Part shown: positions 5,896-15,300 of the stretch, one piece after another
Position numbering within the stretch: the first letter of the stretch is position 1
Layout of the letters: every line of letters begins with the position of its first letter
Origin: a virus
Strand: one strand, 5' to 3'
Virus record (IMG/VR): IMGVR_UViG_3300012920_000128
Span: 1 to 33,878 of that record
Length of the DNA stretch: 33,878 nt
The notes under the pieces: generated by a model
What the model saw: the letters and a program-made list of their open reading frames with translations, nothing else
The model's database searches: none
Told to the model about the DNA's origin: nothing
Position numbers and translations under genes: made by a program

Positions 5896-8310
5896 TTGAA
5901 CACACAAATAACCATATTTAAAAACATAAAAGAAACAGAGACACCTTTCTTCAAAGATGTTTCATTCATTCTTAAAAGAATCAAGGAGGGTAAATCTAAA
6001 TCTTTGATAAAAGAGATTAGAAAAGAAAAAGACAAGGCAACTAGAAATGAACTCAAAAAAAATCTGCCTGCTATTTGTTTCTCTGGAAAGTTTAATAAGA
6101 GAAGTGATGAATCCTTAGTAGAGCATAGTGGCATAATTTGTTTAGACTTTGATGGTTATGATAAACAAAAAGATATGTTACAAGACAAGGAGGGTTTTAT
6201 AAATAGTAAGTTTGTTCTTTCTGTTTTTGTTTCTCCATCTGGTAATGGTCTAAAGGTTCTTGTTAAAATACCACAGTCAGCTGAAAATCATACTAAATAT
6301 TTTAATTCATTAAAAACAGAATTTGATTCAACGTATTTTGATACTACGTCTAAAAACATAAGTCGAGTATGTTATGAAAGCTATGACCCATTGTTGTATT
6401 ACAATCCAAACAGTTTAGTGTGGGACACAATAGAGGAAGAGGAGTATGATGAAAGAAGTACTTATAGAGATAAGCCTACTATAAAAATTACAGATGAAAA
6501 TAAAATTGTAGATATACTTGTAAAGTGGTGGCAAAAAAAACATCCAATGTCTGTGGGACAAAGAAATCATAATGTATATGTTTTAGCTATGGCATTTAAT
6601 GATTTTGGAATTAGTAAAAGTTTAGCATCATTTGTATGTAATCAATATTCATCTAAAGACTTTCCTAAAAGCGAGATTGAAACTACAATTAATTCAGCTT
6701 ACAGACATACAGAAAATTTTAATACTAAGTATTACGAGGACAGTGAAACAATCAATGAGATAAAACAAAGATTAAAAAGAGGAGACAGTAAAAAGATTAT
6801 AAGAAGACAACTTATAGATTCTAATTTAGAAGATGAGGTTATTGATGCAGTGTTAGAAAAAGCAGAGGAAGATGATTCAGCAAAGTTTTGGTCAAAGAAT
6901 GATAAAGGAACAATTAAGGTAATACCTATACTGTTTAAAAAATTTTTAGAAGACAACGGCTTTTATAAATATTGTCCAGAGAGTGGTAAGAACTATGTGT
7001 TTGTAAAAGTTACAAACAATCTTATAGACCACACAAGCGAAAAAGAAATCAAAGATTTTATATTAGATAAGCTGTATCATTATGAAGATGTTTCTGTTTA
7101 TAACTACTTTGCAGACCAAACTAGGCTATTTAGGGAGGAGTTTCTGACACTTTTAAGCACTATTGATATATATTTCATAGCAGATACAAAGAAAACCTCT
7201 TATTTGTACTATAAAAATTGTGCAGTTCAGATAACAAAAGATGAAGTTATAGCTATAGATTATGTAGATTTGGGAGGGTATGTTTGGAAAGACCATGTAA
7301 TTGATAGGATATATAGAGAGTGTGAAAGTGTCGAGTGTGACTACCAAGCTTTTATTAAAAACATATGTGCTCAAGAACAAAAGAGAATCATAGCTATGGA
7401 ATCTACAATAGGTTTTTTGATGCACGGTCATAAGAACTTGTCATATTGTCCCGCAGTTATCTTGAATGATGAAGTAATTTCTGACAATCCAGAAGGGGGA
7501 ACTGGGAAAGGTATATTTATGAACGCACTAAGTCATATGAAAAAGCTTGTAACAATTGATGGTAAAGCTTTTACCTTTGAAAGGTCTTTCGCTTATCAAT
7601 TAGTTTCTGCTGATACGCAGATACTTTGTTTTGATGATGTAAAAAAATACTTTGACTTTGAAAGATTGTTTAGTGTAGTGACAGAGGGTTTAACTCTTGA
7701 AAAGAAAAACAAGGATGCAATAAAAATACCTTTTAGTAGAAGTCCTAAAATTGCTATCACTACAAACTACGCAATAAAAGGTGCGGGTAATTCTTTTGCT
7801 AGAAGAAAGTGGGAGCTCGAGCTTTATCAACATTATAGTAAATCTCATACACCTCAAGATGAGTTTGGTAAATTGTTTTTTGGAGATTGGGATTCTGAGG
7901 AGTGGTGCATTTTTGATAATTATATGATACAATGTTTACAGTTGTATTTAAAAGAGGGCTTAGTTCAAAGTGAATTTGTAAATCTTAAAATAAGACAGTT
8001 ATCTGCTGAAACATCTCATGACTTTATAGAGTGGTGCGGACTGCTCAAAGGTACAGAGCCAAACACAAAGCTCGTACCAGATATACGTATATACAAAAAT
8101 GAAATGTATTTTGATTTTATAAATGAGTATCCAGATTATGGGCCAAAATCTAAAATGACTATAAGTAGAATTAGATTTTATAAATGGTTACACAGCTATT
8201 GTATATTCAAAGAGGGTATACCACCAGAGGAAGGAAGAGACCAAACTGGAAGATGGTTTACTATAAAACAGAAAAAAGAAGATGATGAGCAGTTTGAAGT
8301 ACCTTTCTAA
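5896..8310 (+). CDS. Primase-helicase: BT4734/VirE-N-like domain, PriCT-like domain and SF3/D5-type helicase
   Basis: TTG 5896 gives MNTQITIFKN, where the BT4734-like family normally begins; TTG 5863 is the longer alternative. Residues 1-190 form this domain (GIICLDFDGYD and SPSGNGLKVLVKI are its hallmarks), common in Bacteroidetes elements. Residues about 210-290 look like a primase C-terminal helical domain. The helicase core has Walker A GGTGKG (534-539, Lys538), Walker B ILCFDD (Asp580-Asp581) and a sensor strand KIAITTN. It would open the duplex and prime phage DNA replication. The protein ends KKEDDEQFEVPF, a second SSB-like acidic tail. It starts 91 bases after the small SSB-tailed protein. 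Confidence 0.8.
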   Translation: MNTQITIFKNIKETETPFFKDVSFILKRIKEGKSKSLIKEIRKEKDKATRNELKKNLPAICFSGKFNKRSDESLVEHSGIICLDFDGYDKQKDMLQDKEGFINSKFVLSVFVSPSGNGLKVLVKIPQSAENHTKYFNSLKTEFDSTYFDTTSKNISRVCYESYDPLLYYNPNSLVWDTIEEEEYDERSTYRDKPTIKITDENKIVDILVKWWQKKHPMSVGQRNHNVYVLAMAFNDFGISKSLASFVCNQYSSKDFPKSEIETTINSAYRHTENFNTKYYEDSETINEIKQRLKRGDSKKIIRRQLIDSNLEDEVIDAVLEKAEEDDSAKFWSKNDKGTIKVIPILFKKFLEDNGFYKYCPESGKNYVFVKVTNNLIDHTSEKEIKDFILDKLYHYEDVSVYNYFADQTRLFREEFLTLLSTIDIYFIADTKKTSYLYYKNCAVQITKDEVIAIDYVDLGGYVWKDHVIDRIYRECESVECDYQAFIKNICAQEQKRIIAMESTIGFLMHGHKNLSYCPAVILNDEVISDNPEGGTGKGIFMNALSHMKKLVTIDGKAFTFERSFAYQLVSADTQILCFDDVKKYFDFERLFSVVTEGLTLEKKNKDAIKIPFSRSPKIAITTNYAIKGAGNSFARRKWELELYQHYSKSHTPQDEFGKLFFGDWDSEEWCIFDNYMIQCLQLYLKEGLVQSEFVNLKIRQLSAETSHDFIEWCGLLKGTEPNTKLVPDIRIYKNEMYFDFINEYPDYGPKSKMTISRIRFYKWLHSYCIFKEGIPPEEGRDQTGRWFTIKQKKEDDEQFEVPF

Positions 8311-8331
8311 TCCCTTGCTATGAACGGGATT
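8309..8331. repeat. Inverted repeat AATCCC/GGGATT overlapping the P3 -33 element
   Basis: AATCCC (8309-8314) and GGGATT (8326-8331) flank an 11-base spacer. There is no T-run, so it is not an intrinsic terminator. It spans the primase stop and ends inside the TTTG of promoter P3, where a bound repressor could act. Functional role is unproven. Confidence 0.3.
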
Positions 8332-8361
8332 TGCACAAGTTATGATTTTTTTGTATCTTTG
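8330..8361 (+). promoter_or_regulatory. Promoter P3 (TTTG-N20-TATCTTTG)
   Basis: TTTG 8330-8333 and TATCTTTG 8354-8361 with exactly 20 bases between them. The expected start near 8365 gives a leader of about 22 bases to ATG 8387. It would drive the helicase, nuclease, DnaA-like and phosphoesterase genes. Confidence 0.82.
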
Positions 8362-8386
8362 TTATGAACATTAAAAACTATTTAAT

Positions 8387-8785
8387 ATGAGAACTATAGA
8401 TATGAGACCTAAACAAAACGAGAAAGGTCGCAGAAAAACTTTCAAAGATAATTATTATTTTCATCCGTCATCAAACTACGTAGGCCACTGTTGTCCATCA
8501 TCGATTCATCCACTTAATGGAAAAAGATTTGCTGCAATGTGGACTTTTATGAGACAAACTAAAAAATTGTTTACTATGAAAAAGACCAGGGATATAAAGA
8601 TATGGGGGTATGGAGAAACCCTTGCTAAGTCTGCAAGCAATTGCAGGAAATGGTACGGTATTAAAATCCCATCTACTGGTTGGAAAAAAATTCAATTTAT
8701 TTATCACGAACCCATAACATTTAGGCAAGAAAACCCAGTTGAATCTGATGCCAAGTTTTTAAAGTTTATGTTTAATGAAATTTAG
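8387..8785 (+). CDS. Hypothetical 132-residue basic protein
   Basis: ATG 8387 follows promoter P3. The protein is basic and aromatic, with a conserved-looking HPSSNYVGHCCPSS segment (about residues 26-39), a WTFMRQTKKLFTMKK helix and a C-terminal mixed region. His and Cys residues in the first segment might bind metal, but the spacing fits no zinc motif that I know. It overlaps the helicase gene by 11 bases, so the two are translated together. I do not recognise a family. Confidence 0.6.
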   Translation: MRTIDMRPKQNEKGRRKTFKDNYYFHPSSNYVGHCCPSSIHPLNGKRFAAMWTFMRQTKKLFTMKKTRDIKIWGYGETLAKSASNCRKWYGIKIPSTGWKKIQFIYHEPITFRQENPVESDAKFLKFMFNEI

Positions 8786-9995
8786 AGATTATCAAATTCA
8801 AATTATAGATAAGTCGGTCACGGTTTTGCAGGCACACCGGTTCTGTTATTTGTCAATGCAAGTTAGAACTGGCAAAACTTTGACCGCTTTGGGTTGTTTT
8901 AAAAAGTTAAATATTCAAAGGTTGTTGTTTGTTACTAAGAAAAAGGCAATCACATCCATACAAAACGATTACGAAAAATTAAATCCGTCTTATGATATTG
9001 TAGTTATCAACTATGAAAGCCTGCACAAGGTTGAAGGAAAGTTTGATGGCATTGTATTAGATGAAGCTCATTGCTTGGGAGCTTATCCAAAGCCAAGCAA
9101 GAGGGCAAAACAAATCAAAGAACTTATACGAGTACAATCTCCGTTTGTTATATTAATGTCTGGTACACCAACACCCGAATCATTTAGTCAAATGTACCAT
9201 CAAGTTTATGCTTGTCCAAAAAATCCATTTTCTTATTTTACTAACTTTTATAAGTTTGCTGCTAGCTACGTTGATGTAGTACAAATTAAGATTGGAGCTA
9301 TGCCTCACAATGATTACAGTAGAGGAAAGCTTAGCATACTTGAAGCTATGAAACCTTTTATGATATCTTATACACAAAAAGAGGCGGGCTTTAAGGTTGA
9401 AACTATTGAAAAAATTTTAAAAGTTAAGATGAAGGATATAACTTATTGGATGACATCAAAATTAAAAAAGGATTTAGTTGTTGAAGGAAGTGATGAAGTC
9501 GTGCTTGCAGATACCAGTGTAAAGCTAATGTCAAAGATTCATCAATTATTTTCTGGAACTGTTAAGTTTGAAAGTGGTAAGTCAAAAGTAATAGACACTA
9601 CAAAAGCGGAGTTTATAGCCACGAAATTTAAAAATAAGAAGATAGGTATATATTATAAATTTAAAGCCGAGTATGATGCCTTAAAAAGTGTCCTGGGCGA
9701 CACTTTAACAAATGAATTAGACGAGTTCAAAAACAGCGACAAAAACATAGCTCTGCAAATAGTAAGTGGTAGAGAGGGTATAAGTTTAAAAGAGGCGGAC
9801 TGCCTTGTTTATTACAACATAGATTTTTCCGCATTAAGTTATTGGCAGTCAAGAGATAGAATGACTACAAAAGATTCATTAAAAAATTATGTATATTGGA
9901 TATTCTCTGATAAAGGTATTGAAGAGAAAATTTATAAGGCTGTGTCTAAGAAAAAAGACTACACCCTAAAACATTTTAAAAAAGATTTTATTTAA
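8775..9995 (+). CDS. SF2 (SNF2-like) DNA helicase/ATPase
   Basis: The helicase motifs are in order: the Q-like FRDYQ at 3-7, motif I VRTGKT (30-35), motif II DEAH (96-99), motif III MSGTP (128-132) and a motif VI-like WQSRDRM near residue 365. At 406 residues it is a compact two-RecA-domain enzyme with no accessory domain. Phage SNF2-like helicases of this size commonly sit next to a VRR-NUC nuclease, as here; the pair may process branched DNA or aid recombination. A palindrome (9686-9707) encodes SVLGDT in the second RecA half. Confidence 0.85.
   Translation: MKFRDYQIQIIDKSVTVLQAHRFCYLSMQVRTGKTLTALGCFKKLNIQRLLFVTKKKAITSIQNDYEKLNPSYDIVVINYESLHKVEGKFDGIVLDEAHCLGAYPKPSKRAKQIKELIRVQSPFVILMSGTPTPESFSQMYHQVYACPKNPFSYFTNFYKFAASYVDVVQIKIGAMPHNDYSRGKLSILEAMKPFMISYTQKEAGFKVETIEKILKVKMKDITYWMTSKLKKDLVVEGSDEVVLADTSVKLMSKIHQLFSGTVKFESGKSKVIDTTKAEFIATKFKNKKIGIYYKFKAEYDALKSVLGDTLTNELDEFKNSDKNIALQIVSGREGISLKEADCLVYYNIDFSALSYWQSRDRMTTKDSLKNYVYWIFSDKGIEEKIYKAVSKKKDYTLKHFKKDFI
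9686..9707. repeat. Palindromic element, copy 2 (AAAGTGTC-N6-GACACTTT)
   Basis: Two perfect 8-base arms flank CTGGGC. It is in frame in the helicase gene, reading S-V-L-G-D-T, the same frame relation as the copies at 1632 and 16408. Confidence 0.55.
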
Positions 9996-10004
9996 TTTTG
10001 TCTA

Positions 10005-10244
10005 GTGACCGAGCAACAAATACAGAAGAAAAAGATTGATGAGCTTGAAAGCTTTGGTTACTACGTTTTAAAACTAATAAAAACAAATAAGAACGGTATA
10101 CCAGATGTGATTGCTATACACCCAGAAAAGGGAGTAAAGTTTTTTGAGATTAAAACTCAGAAAGGAAAGGTTTCAAAGTTACAAGAGTACCGTATTAAAG
10201 AATTAGAAAGCTATGGGATACCAACAGAAATATTCAGGGGATGA
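10005..10244 (+). CDS. VRR-NUC domain nuclease
   Basis: GTG 10005 opens 79 codons, nine bases after the helicase stop. GIPDVIAI (31-38), FFEIKTQKGKVS (46-57) and Q60 give the VRR-NUC form of the PD-(D/E)XK fold: Asp34, Glu48 and Lys50 would bind metal. The whole protein is the domain, as in stand-alone phage versions. The family cleaves branched or flap DNA structures and includes Holliday-junction resolvase-like members. Direct coupling to the upstream SF2 helicase suggests joint work on recombination intermediates. Confidence 0.85.
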   Translation: MTEQQIQKKKIDELESFGYYVLKLIKTNKNGIPDVIAIHPEKGVKFFEIKTQKGKVSKLQEYRIKELESYGIPTEIFRG

Positions 10245-10257
10245 ATACTACTATGAA

Positions 10258-10554
10258 ATGGAGCAAGACTTTTTAGAAGAGCTTGATGCTTTACCTCCAT
10301 TGTATAGCGCTGGTATTATAATGCAGCTTGATAAACTTGCATCAGAAATGTATAAAGAAAACCAACAAATAAAAAAACCAAAAAAAATGGGAATGATTGC
10401 AGGTGTAGTTCCATTAAGTAAAGCTATGTTTTTTAAAGTTGAGTACATTAACAGTAAAAGTTTTCATCCATTGTTTTATAAATTTGAAACTATAACATCA
10501 GACGAATACTTAGATTTTTTACTTGTTAATAAAACTTTTAAAAATGAAGATTGA
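10258..10554 (+). CDS. Hypothetical 98-residue protein
   Basis: ATG 10258, 13 bases after the nuclease stop, is preferred; ATG 10213 would add 15 residues and overlap the nuclease gene. The N-terminal part is acidic and helical (EQDFLEELDALPPLYSAGII), followed by a basic KKPKKMG stretch and a beta-rich C-terminal part with SFHPLFYKFETI. No family is recognised. The last 11 bases overlap the second DnaA-like gene. Confidence 0.55.
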   Translation: MEQDFLEELDALPPLYSAGIIMQLDKLASEMYKENQQIKKPKKMGMIAGVVPLSKAMFFKVEYINSKSFHPLFYKFETITSDEYLDFLLVNKTFKNED

Positions 10555-10954
10555 AATACAAAATCAAATTAAAATAATTAGAGATGCGGTTGAAAAACAC
10601 TTCAATGTAAATTTAAATCAACGAAGTAGAGTACGAAAGACTACCCATGCAAGATATATTTATTATAGATTATGTAAAGATTTTACTTTTTCTACCTTAT
10701 ACGAGATAGGTAATGAAGTTGATAGACATCACGCAACAGTAGTGGAAGGATTAAAACAATTTGATAATATAAAGTTTATTAATGACCGCCAATATTTAAA
10801 TCCTTATCATCAAATAAGAAAAGAGTTAATACTAAAATTACACTCTTATCAATTAGAAGACAGTTATTTTACTCTTAAAGAGCTTATCGAACAAAACAAT
10901 ATACTCAAAGAGAAAAATAGATTATTAACTGAAAGATTAGAAAAAATTTTATAA
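10544..10954 (+). CDS. Stand-alone DnaA domain IV-like DNA-binding protein (copy 2) with coiled-coil tail
   Basis: Residues 12-75 match the DnaA DNA-binding domain: HARYIYYRLCKDF (35-47) for the basic-loop helix and VDRHHATVVEGLKQF (59-73) for the DnaA signature, where RDHTTVL is usual and RHHATVV is found here. Residues 115-136 form a Leu-rich coiled coil (NNILKEKNRLLTERLEKIL), giving a likely dimer. ATP-binding domains are absent. It differs clearly from the 100-residue copy at 3499, so this is not a recent duplication. Expected role: binding DnaA boxes of phage or host. ATG 10544 is chosen over TTG 10523. Confidence 0.72.
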   Translation: MKIEIQNQIKIIRDAVEKHFNVNLNQRSRVRKTTHARYIYYRLCKDFTFSTLYEIGNEVDRHHATVVEGLKQFDNIKFINDRQYLNPYHQIRKELILKLHSYQLEDSYFTLKELIEQNNILKEKNRLLTERLEKIL

Positions 10955-10966
10955 CTTTAAATAACT

Positions 10967-11194
10967 ATGTCTTACTCTTTAAATGATATTGAAAAGATTA
11001 TAGGTTTGAAAACGTGGAGTAAAAAGAAAAAGGTTGATGAACTTTTAAAGATAGATGCAGAATTGTATTGTAATCTTGGAAACGAATCAAGTAAGACAGA
11101 GGTTGAAAGAATAAAAAAACAGTCCAGAAAAATATATCGGGCTATAAAAAAAGTCGATGAGTATTCAGGAAGGTTATTGTTAAGAGAACAGTAA
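10967..11194 (+). CDS. Hypothetical 75-residue basic helical protein
   Basis: ATG 10967, 12 bases after the DnaA-like gene, opens 75 codons. The start, SYSLNDIEKIIGLKTWSKKK, could be a helix-turn-helix-like element (ND-IEKIIGLKTWS), and the rest is two charged helices. No family can be named. It is in line with small phage regulators but evidence is weak. Confidence 0.5.
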   Translation: MSYSLNDIEKIIGLKTWSKKKKVDELLKIDAELYCNLGNESSKTEVERIKKQSRKIYRAIKKVDEYSGRLLLREQ

Positions 11195-11204
11195 ACCTTA
11201 TAGT

Positions 11205-11393
11205 ATGAAAGTAACACCGCTAGAGCAAAAGCGCCTTCAAAATATTAACTTCATTATGAAGGATATTCACGACTCAGTAAATCAGATATACGAAACATTG
11301 GTAGACCAAGAGTACGACGATACTCGGCAATCTATACTGACTCTTAATAGTAAATTAAAGACTATTAACGAATCAATAAACGATGAGCTATAA
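11205..11393 (+). CDS. Hypothetical 62-residue coiled-coil protein
   Basis: ATG 11205 opens 62 codons and overlaps the phosphoesterase start by 11 bases. The product is predicted to be all-helical (RLQNINFIMKDIHDSVNQIY and later LTLNSKLKTINESI), probably a short coiled coil. No family is recognised. The operon position and the overlap support a real gene. Confidence 0.5.
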   Translation: MKVTPLEQKRLQNINFIMKDIHDSVNQIYETLVDQEYDDTRQSILTLNSKLKTINESINDEL

Positions 11394-12102
11394 CGATTTT
11401 AGACCAAGATTAAGAGGAAACAAAAAAAAAGCATTTCAAAACCTAACTAAAAAAGAAAGAAGAATCCTAGTGGTTGGAGACTTACACGCTCCCTTTACCC
11501 TTGAAGGATATCTTGAGTTCTGTATAGAAAACTATGCACGATACAATTGTAATCAGGTAATATTTATAGGAGACATAATAGATAATCATTACTCAAGCTT
11601 TCACGCTACTGACCCAGATGGACTGGGTGGTGGTGATGAACTGGAGCTTGCTGTAGAGGATGTAGCAAGATGGTATGAGGCTTTTCCAAAAGCCGATGTA
11701 ATGATTGGTAATCACGATAGAATGATAATGCGTAAAGCATTTGATTCACAAATACCAAAGCGTTGGATTAAAAGTTACAATGATGTGCTAGGTACACCCA
11801 AGTGGAATTGGGTAGAGAATATTGTCTACGATGATGTTTTGTTTGAGCATGGTGAAGGTAGTCAAGCTGCAATGAAAGCAAGAAACAATATGATGTCATC
11901 TGTTTGTGGACACACACACACCTCTGCATATGTTCAATGGTATGTAGGTAAAAAGTTTAGAGTGTTTGGTATGCAGGTAGGATGTGGAATAGATGCAAAA
12001 AGTTATGCTGCTGCATACGCCAAAAATTTTAAACGTCAAGCCATAGGTTGTGGTGTTGTAATTGGAGGACACACAGCGTTCAATTGCTTAATGAATTTGT
12101 AA
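11383..12102 (+). CDS. Calcineurin-like metallophosphoesterase
   Basis: All metal-binding motifs are present in order: GDLH (32-35), GDIIDNH (63-69), GNHD (109-112), a His in FEHGEG (near 156) and GHTH (176-179). This defines a two-metal phosphoesterase of the calcineurin superfamily, at the usual 240-residue length. In phages such enzymes hydrolyse phosphodiesters or phosphoproteins; the substrate cannot be read from sequence. It is the last gene of the left arm and faces the virion operon across only 51 bases. Confidence 0.85.
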   Translation: MSYNDFRPRLRGNKKKAFQNLTKKERRILVVGDLHAPFTLEGYLEFCIENYARYNCNQVIFIGDIIDNHYSSFHATDPDGLGGGDELELAVEDVARWYEAFPKADVMIGNHDRMIMRKAFDSQIPKRWIKSYNDVLGTPKWNWVENIVYDDVLFEHGEGSQAAMKARNNMMSSVCGHTHTSAYVQWYVGKKFRVFGMQVGCGIDAKSYAAAYAKNFKRQAIGCGVVIGGHTAFNCLMNL

Positions 12103-12153
12103 TGAAACAAAAATATTTTGAATTTTTAATAGTTGTTATAATTAATTATTTAA
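12103..12153. other. Convergent junction between the two arms
   Basis: These 51 AT-rich bases separate the last + strand gene from the last - strand gene. I see weak AT-only inverted repeats (around TTATAATTAATTATTTAAT) but no GC stem with a T-run, so readthrough between the two transcription units may occur. Confidence 0.5.
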
Positions 12154-12339
12154 TTATCTACGGGCTCTTCTTGCTAATCTTCTAGCTCTTCTCTGAGATA
12201 TTCTCCTTCTGCGTGCAGTTCTAGGATGTATACGGTTAGGCAAAGCATCAGGGTTTGGTGTTTCTTTTTCAAACTCTTTAGCGAGCTCTGGGTTGTTGGC
12301 GTACATCCAACGGCGTTGTGCTTTACTCTGAAAGGGCAT
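12154..12339 (-). CDS. Arg-rich 61-residue protein, possible virion DNA-associated protein
   Basis: The N-terminal part (PFQSKAQRRWMYANNPELAK) resembles a short motif seen at the start of many small phage proteins encoded near packaging and structural genes; this is from memory. The last 20 residues are almost all Arg and Ala (TARRRRISQRRARRLARRAR), like a protamine-type DNA-binding tail. It is the last gene of the virion operon, and its ATG overlaps the end of the giant protein gene by 17 bases. A role in condensing or binding packaged DNA is inference. Confidence 0.6.
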   Translation of the reverse strand: MPFQSKAQRRWMYANNPELAKEFEKETPNPDALPNRIHPRTARRRRISQRRARRLARRARR

Positions 12340-15300
12340 CTCGAACTTCTTTTTTAATATCTCTTACTTGACTTTTTAAATCTTTAATTTGTTGTTGTAA
12401 CTCAGGGTCAACAAAATCACCGCTTGCTTTATTAGAAACCGGTTTTGAAACTTCATCTTTATCAGGTCTGTAATAACTTGTTGTTCCTATTAAATCAAGG
12501 AAATTTTCCTCTGTAAGTTTAACGTCTTTAAATGTGTTAAACAATCCTGCAAATGGGTCGAATCTAGTACCAGCGATTAACTCAAATATTGGTGTCAAGC
12601 TTCTTAAAGAAAACCCACCTTCTTGAGAAATCAAATTATACATACGAGAAACTACAGCACTATATGGGTTTACGATACTATCCTCAGAAAACCTTTTACC
12701 CTCTATCCTATTATTCATTACTTCAACAGCAGAACCTAAAAGCGGTATTGCATAAACTAAATTTAAAACAGTGTTAGAAAATTTTAATCTATTAAATACT
12801 TCTTCTTTGTCTTCATCATCTCCTAAGAAAAACTTTGCTGAGTTTGCCATAAAAACAAACATCGCATTTGCAATATAAGCATTTAGAGCAACTCTTCTTA
12901 TATCAGCTGCTTTAGGTTTTTTCCCGTTAATTATATCTGTTGTTATAGATGATACCCCCTGAGCAGTTTGATTCATTTGTAAATAGGTGGTGCTCATAAA
13001 CATAGTAAACGTTCTTGTAAGAGCGTCTGTATTTCTTTGTAGCTGAATTTTATCTGCTCCTCTTCTACTTTGTTGCGTGGCATTATAATCATTAAATATT
13101 CTTAAAGCTTCTTGAGGTGACATCCCGTTTTTAATATTTCTATTGTATACTATTTTATATCCCATAATACCTAATAAATCTCCTAATACAGTAGGAGAAG
13201 CAGCAGCAGCCCTATACCTTCTTAATGCAGGGGATTTTTTCAAACCTAAAGTTCCACCGGTTTCTAACCCATACAAATCTCCCCCGAAACCTTTTTCTAA
13301 TCTATCTCTAAAACTTGCAGATATATCTCTAGTTTCTTTAATTTCTTTTGGTAAATTAGATATTACTTGAGCCATGTCTATAGCAAAACCAAATAAATCT
13401 TTTACAAAATTAGGTTTACCGGATTTGTTAAATCTGTATTGTTCAAAAGCATTTACAAAAGAAGAAGCTTGCTTAGGTATCTGCATAAGTCTAAATGATA
13501 ACGCATATCCAGTAAAGTTATTTAAAGCTCTCGCAAAGAATCCTGTGTCCACCTGGTCTATACCATAACCTGGATTGACAATTGCATTAACACTATTTCT
13601 AACTAATCGTGTTGTACCAGTTTCATTCATCAAAGCTCCAACTCCATCTAACTTCATTATAGTGTTTAATTTTTTTACTGTAGATGCAAAAGCTTTATAC
13701 TTTTCTAACGTTTCAATGTGATTGTAAAGTGTATTGGTAAATGTTAAACCTCTTCCTAAATCTATAGGGCTTATTATGTCCTCTCTTGCTTTTAATGCAG
13801 GAGCTGTTTCAGCATTAAATATTGAACTAAAATCTCCAGCTGCTAATAAATCACTGCTAAACTTTGCCTGAGATATAGTTCTGGTAGGGAAATAATTTCT
13901 TATCTGCGGTAAGTTTATATTATTAATTCTAGAATATACATCATTAACTCCTTCATAATAATCTGTGCTTAAATAAACAATAAGCTTATCTATAAACTCA
14001 ATTACTTTATTATCAAGATTATTTTGAATATCATTTAAAACAGAATCAGTATAGCCCATTTTATTAAGCTTATCTTTTTGCACATCGTTTTTACTTAGAG
14101 CGTAAATACGAGCTATGTTATCAGCAGAGTATTCTACTTGTCTACCTTTTACATTTAAAAATATTTCTGGTTCTTTGAGTAAGTTTAATATATCATTGTA
14201 ATTATTTACACCCTCTATAGTAGAAGCTATTTCACTTATTTTATCTTGCTGATTAAATTTACCTCTTAAAGAATTTTCTTCAGCAATATTAGTTTCGTTA
14301 TAAAAATATTTTTGAAAAAATCCTTGGTCATTGTATCTGTCAAGTATCTTGGTAACGGTTTGTAGATTGGCTAAATATCTTCTTAAAGTTTGAAATAGAT
14401 TCCTTGCTGTTCTAAAGTTGTAAGTTTGTGCTACAGCTTTTAATCCTTTCCAGATTTTAAGTTTTTCAAAATCTCTTCTTATGCTAAGGTAATCTTGATT
14501 TAAGTCATTTATATTTTTAACAACTAAATTTCCGTCTTCATCAGTTTTATACAAAAACGGAAAATCCTTTTGCACTTGATTGTTGAGTTCATTTTGAAGC
14601 TCTTGCGTTTCACGTGCTTGAATTTCTCTTAAAGCATTTAGTTGTCTAATAGACTCTGCACGAGCAGCTTGTAAGTCAGTAAATAAAGCTTGCACTTCCT
14701 CTAAAGATTTTTCTTGAATATCTCCAAACATATCAAAAGCTAACACTCTATCTAAAAGTCTTGACTCTGATGATAATAATTTTTCTCCGGCTACTTCTTT
14801 GTTTGTTACTCTTTCTATTTCAGCTAAGTCAGATAAATCATTTGCTACATTGACCATAGCATCTACAGGATTTTTACCTGTAACTGCGTTCATTATCTCA
14901 CTGACAGCCTGAAAAAATTGTTTACCAGCTGCTGTTAAATCTCCACCTCTAATTTTGTTTGACCTTGTTTTAGTAGTTCTGGCTTTTTTATTTGCTAAAG
15001 TTTTTATTTTTTTAATTACACTTAGCTTTTGTTTTTCTCTTTGTTGCTCTATTTGTTTTATTATTTTTTCAGCAACAGCAGGTAAATCATCTTTGCTTGT
15101 AACCTTATTTATAGAGGAAACAAACCCTTTGATTTCTTTCTCATTTGGTAAAGCTTTTCTAATAAAATTATTAACAGTGTTTTGCGCTTGCTTTAAATCC
15201 TTTATACCTTTTTTGAAATCAGCTATTGAATTTTTTATTTGATTTATTTCTTGCTGTATAACTTTATTAGATGTTGTTCCTAAAGTTTTATCGAAACCTA

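Noticed and set aside
8364-8390. Eight-codon leader peptide overlapping ATG 8387 as ATGA
   Set aside because: The transcription start expected from promoter P3 (about 8365) falls on its ATG, so it would probably not be translated.
9368-9376. TTATACACA, another exact DnaA-box match
   Set aside because: It is alone and inside helicase coding sequence; one such site is expected by chance in this AT-rich sequence.
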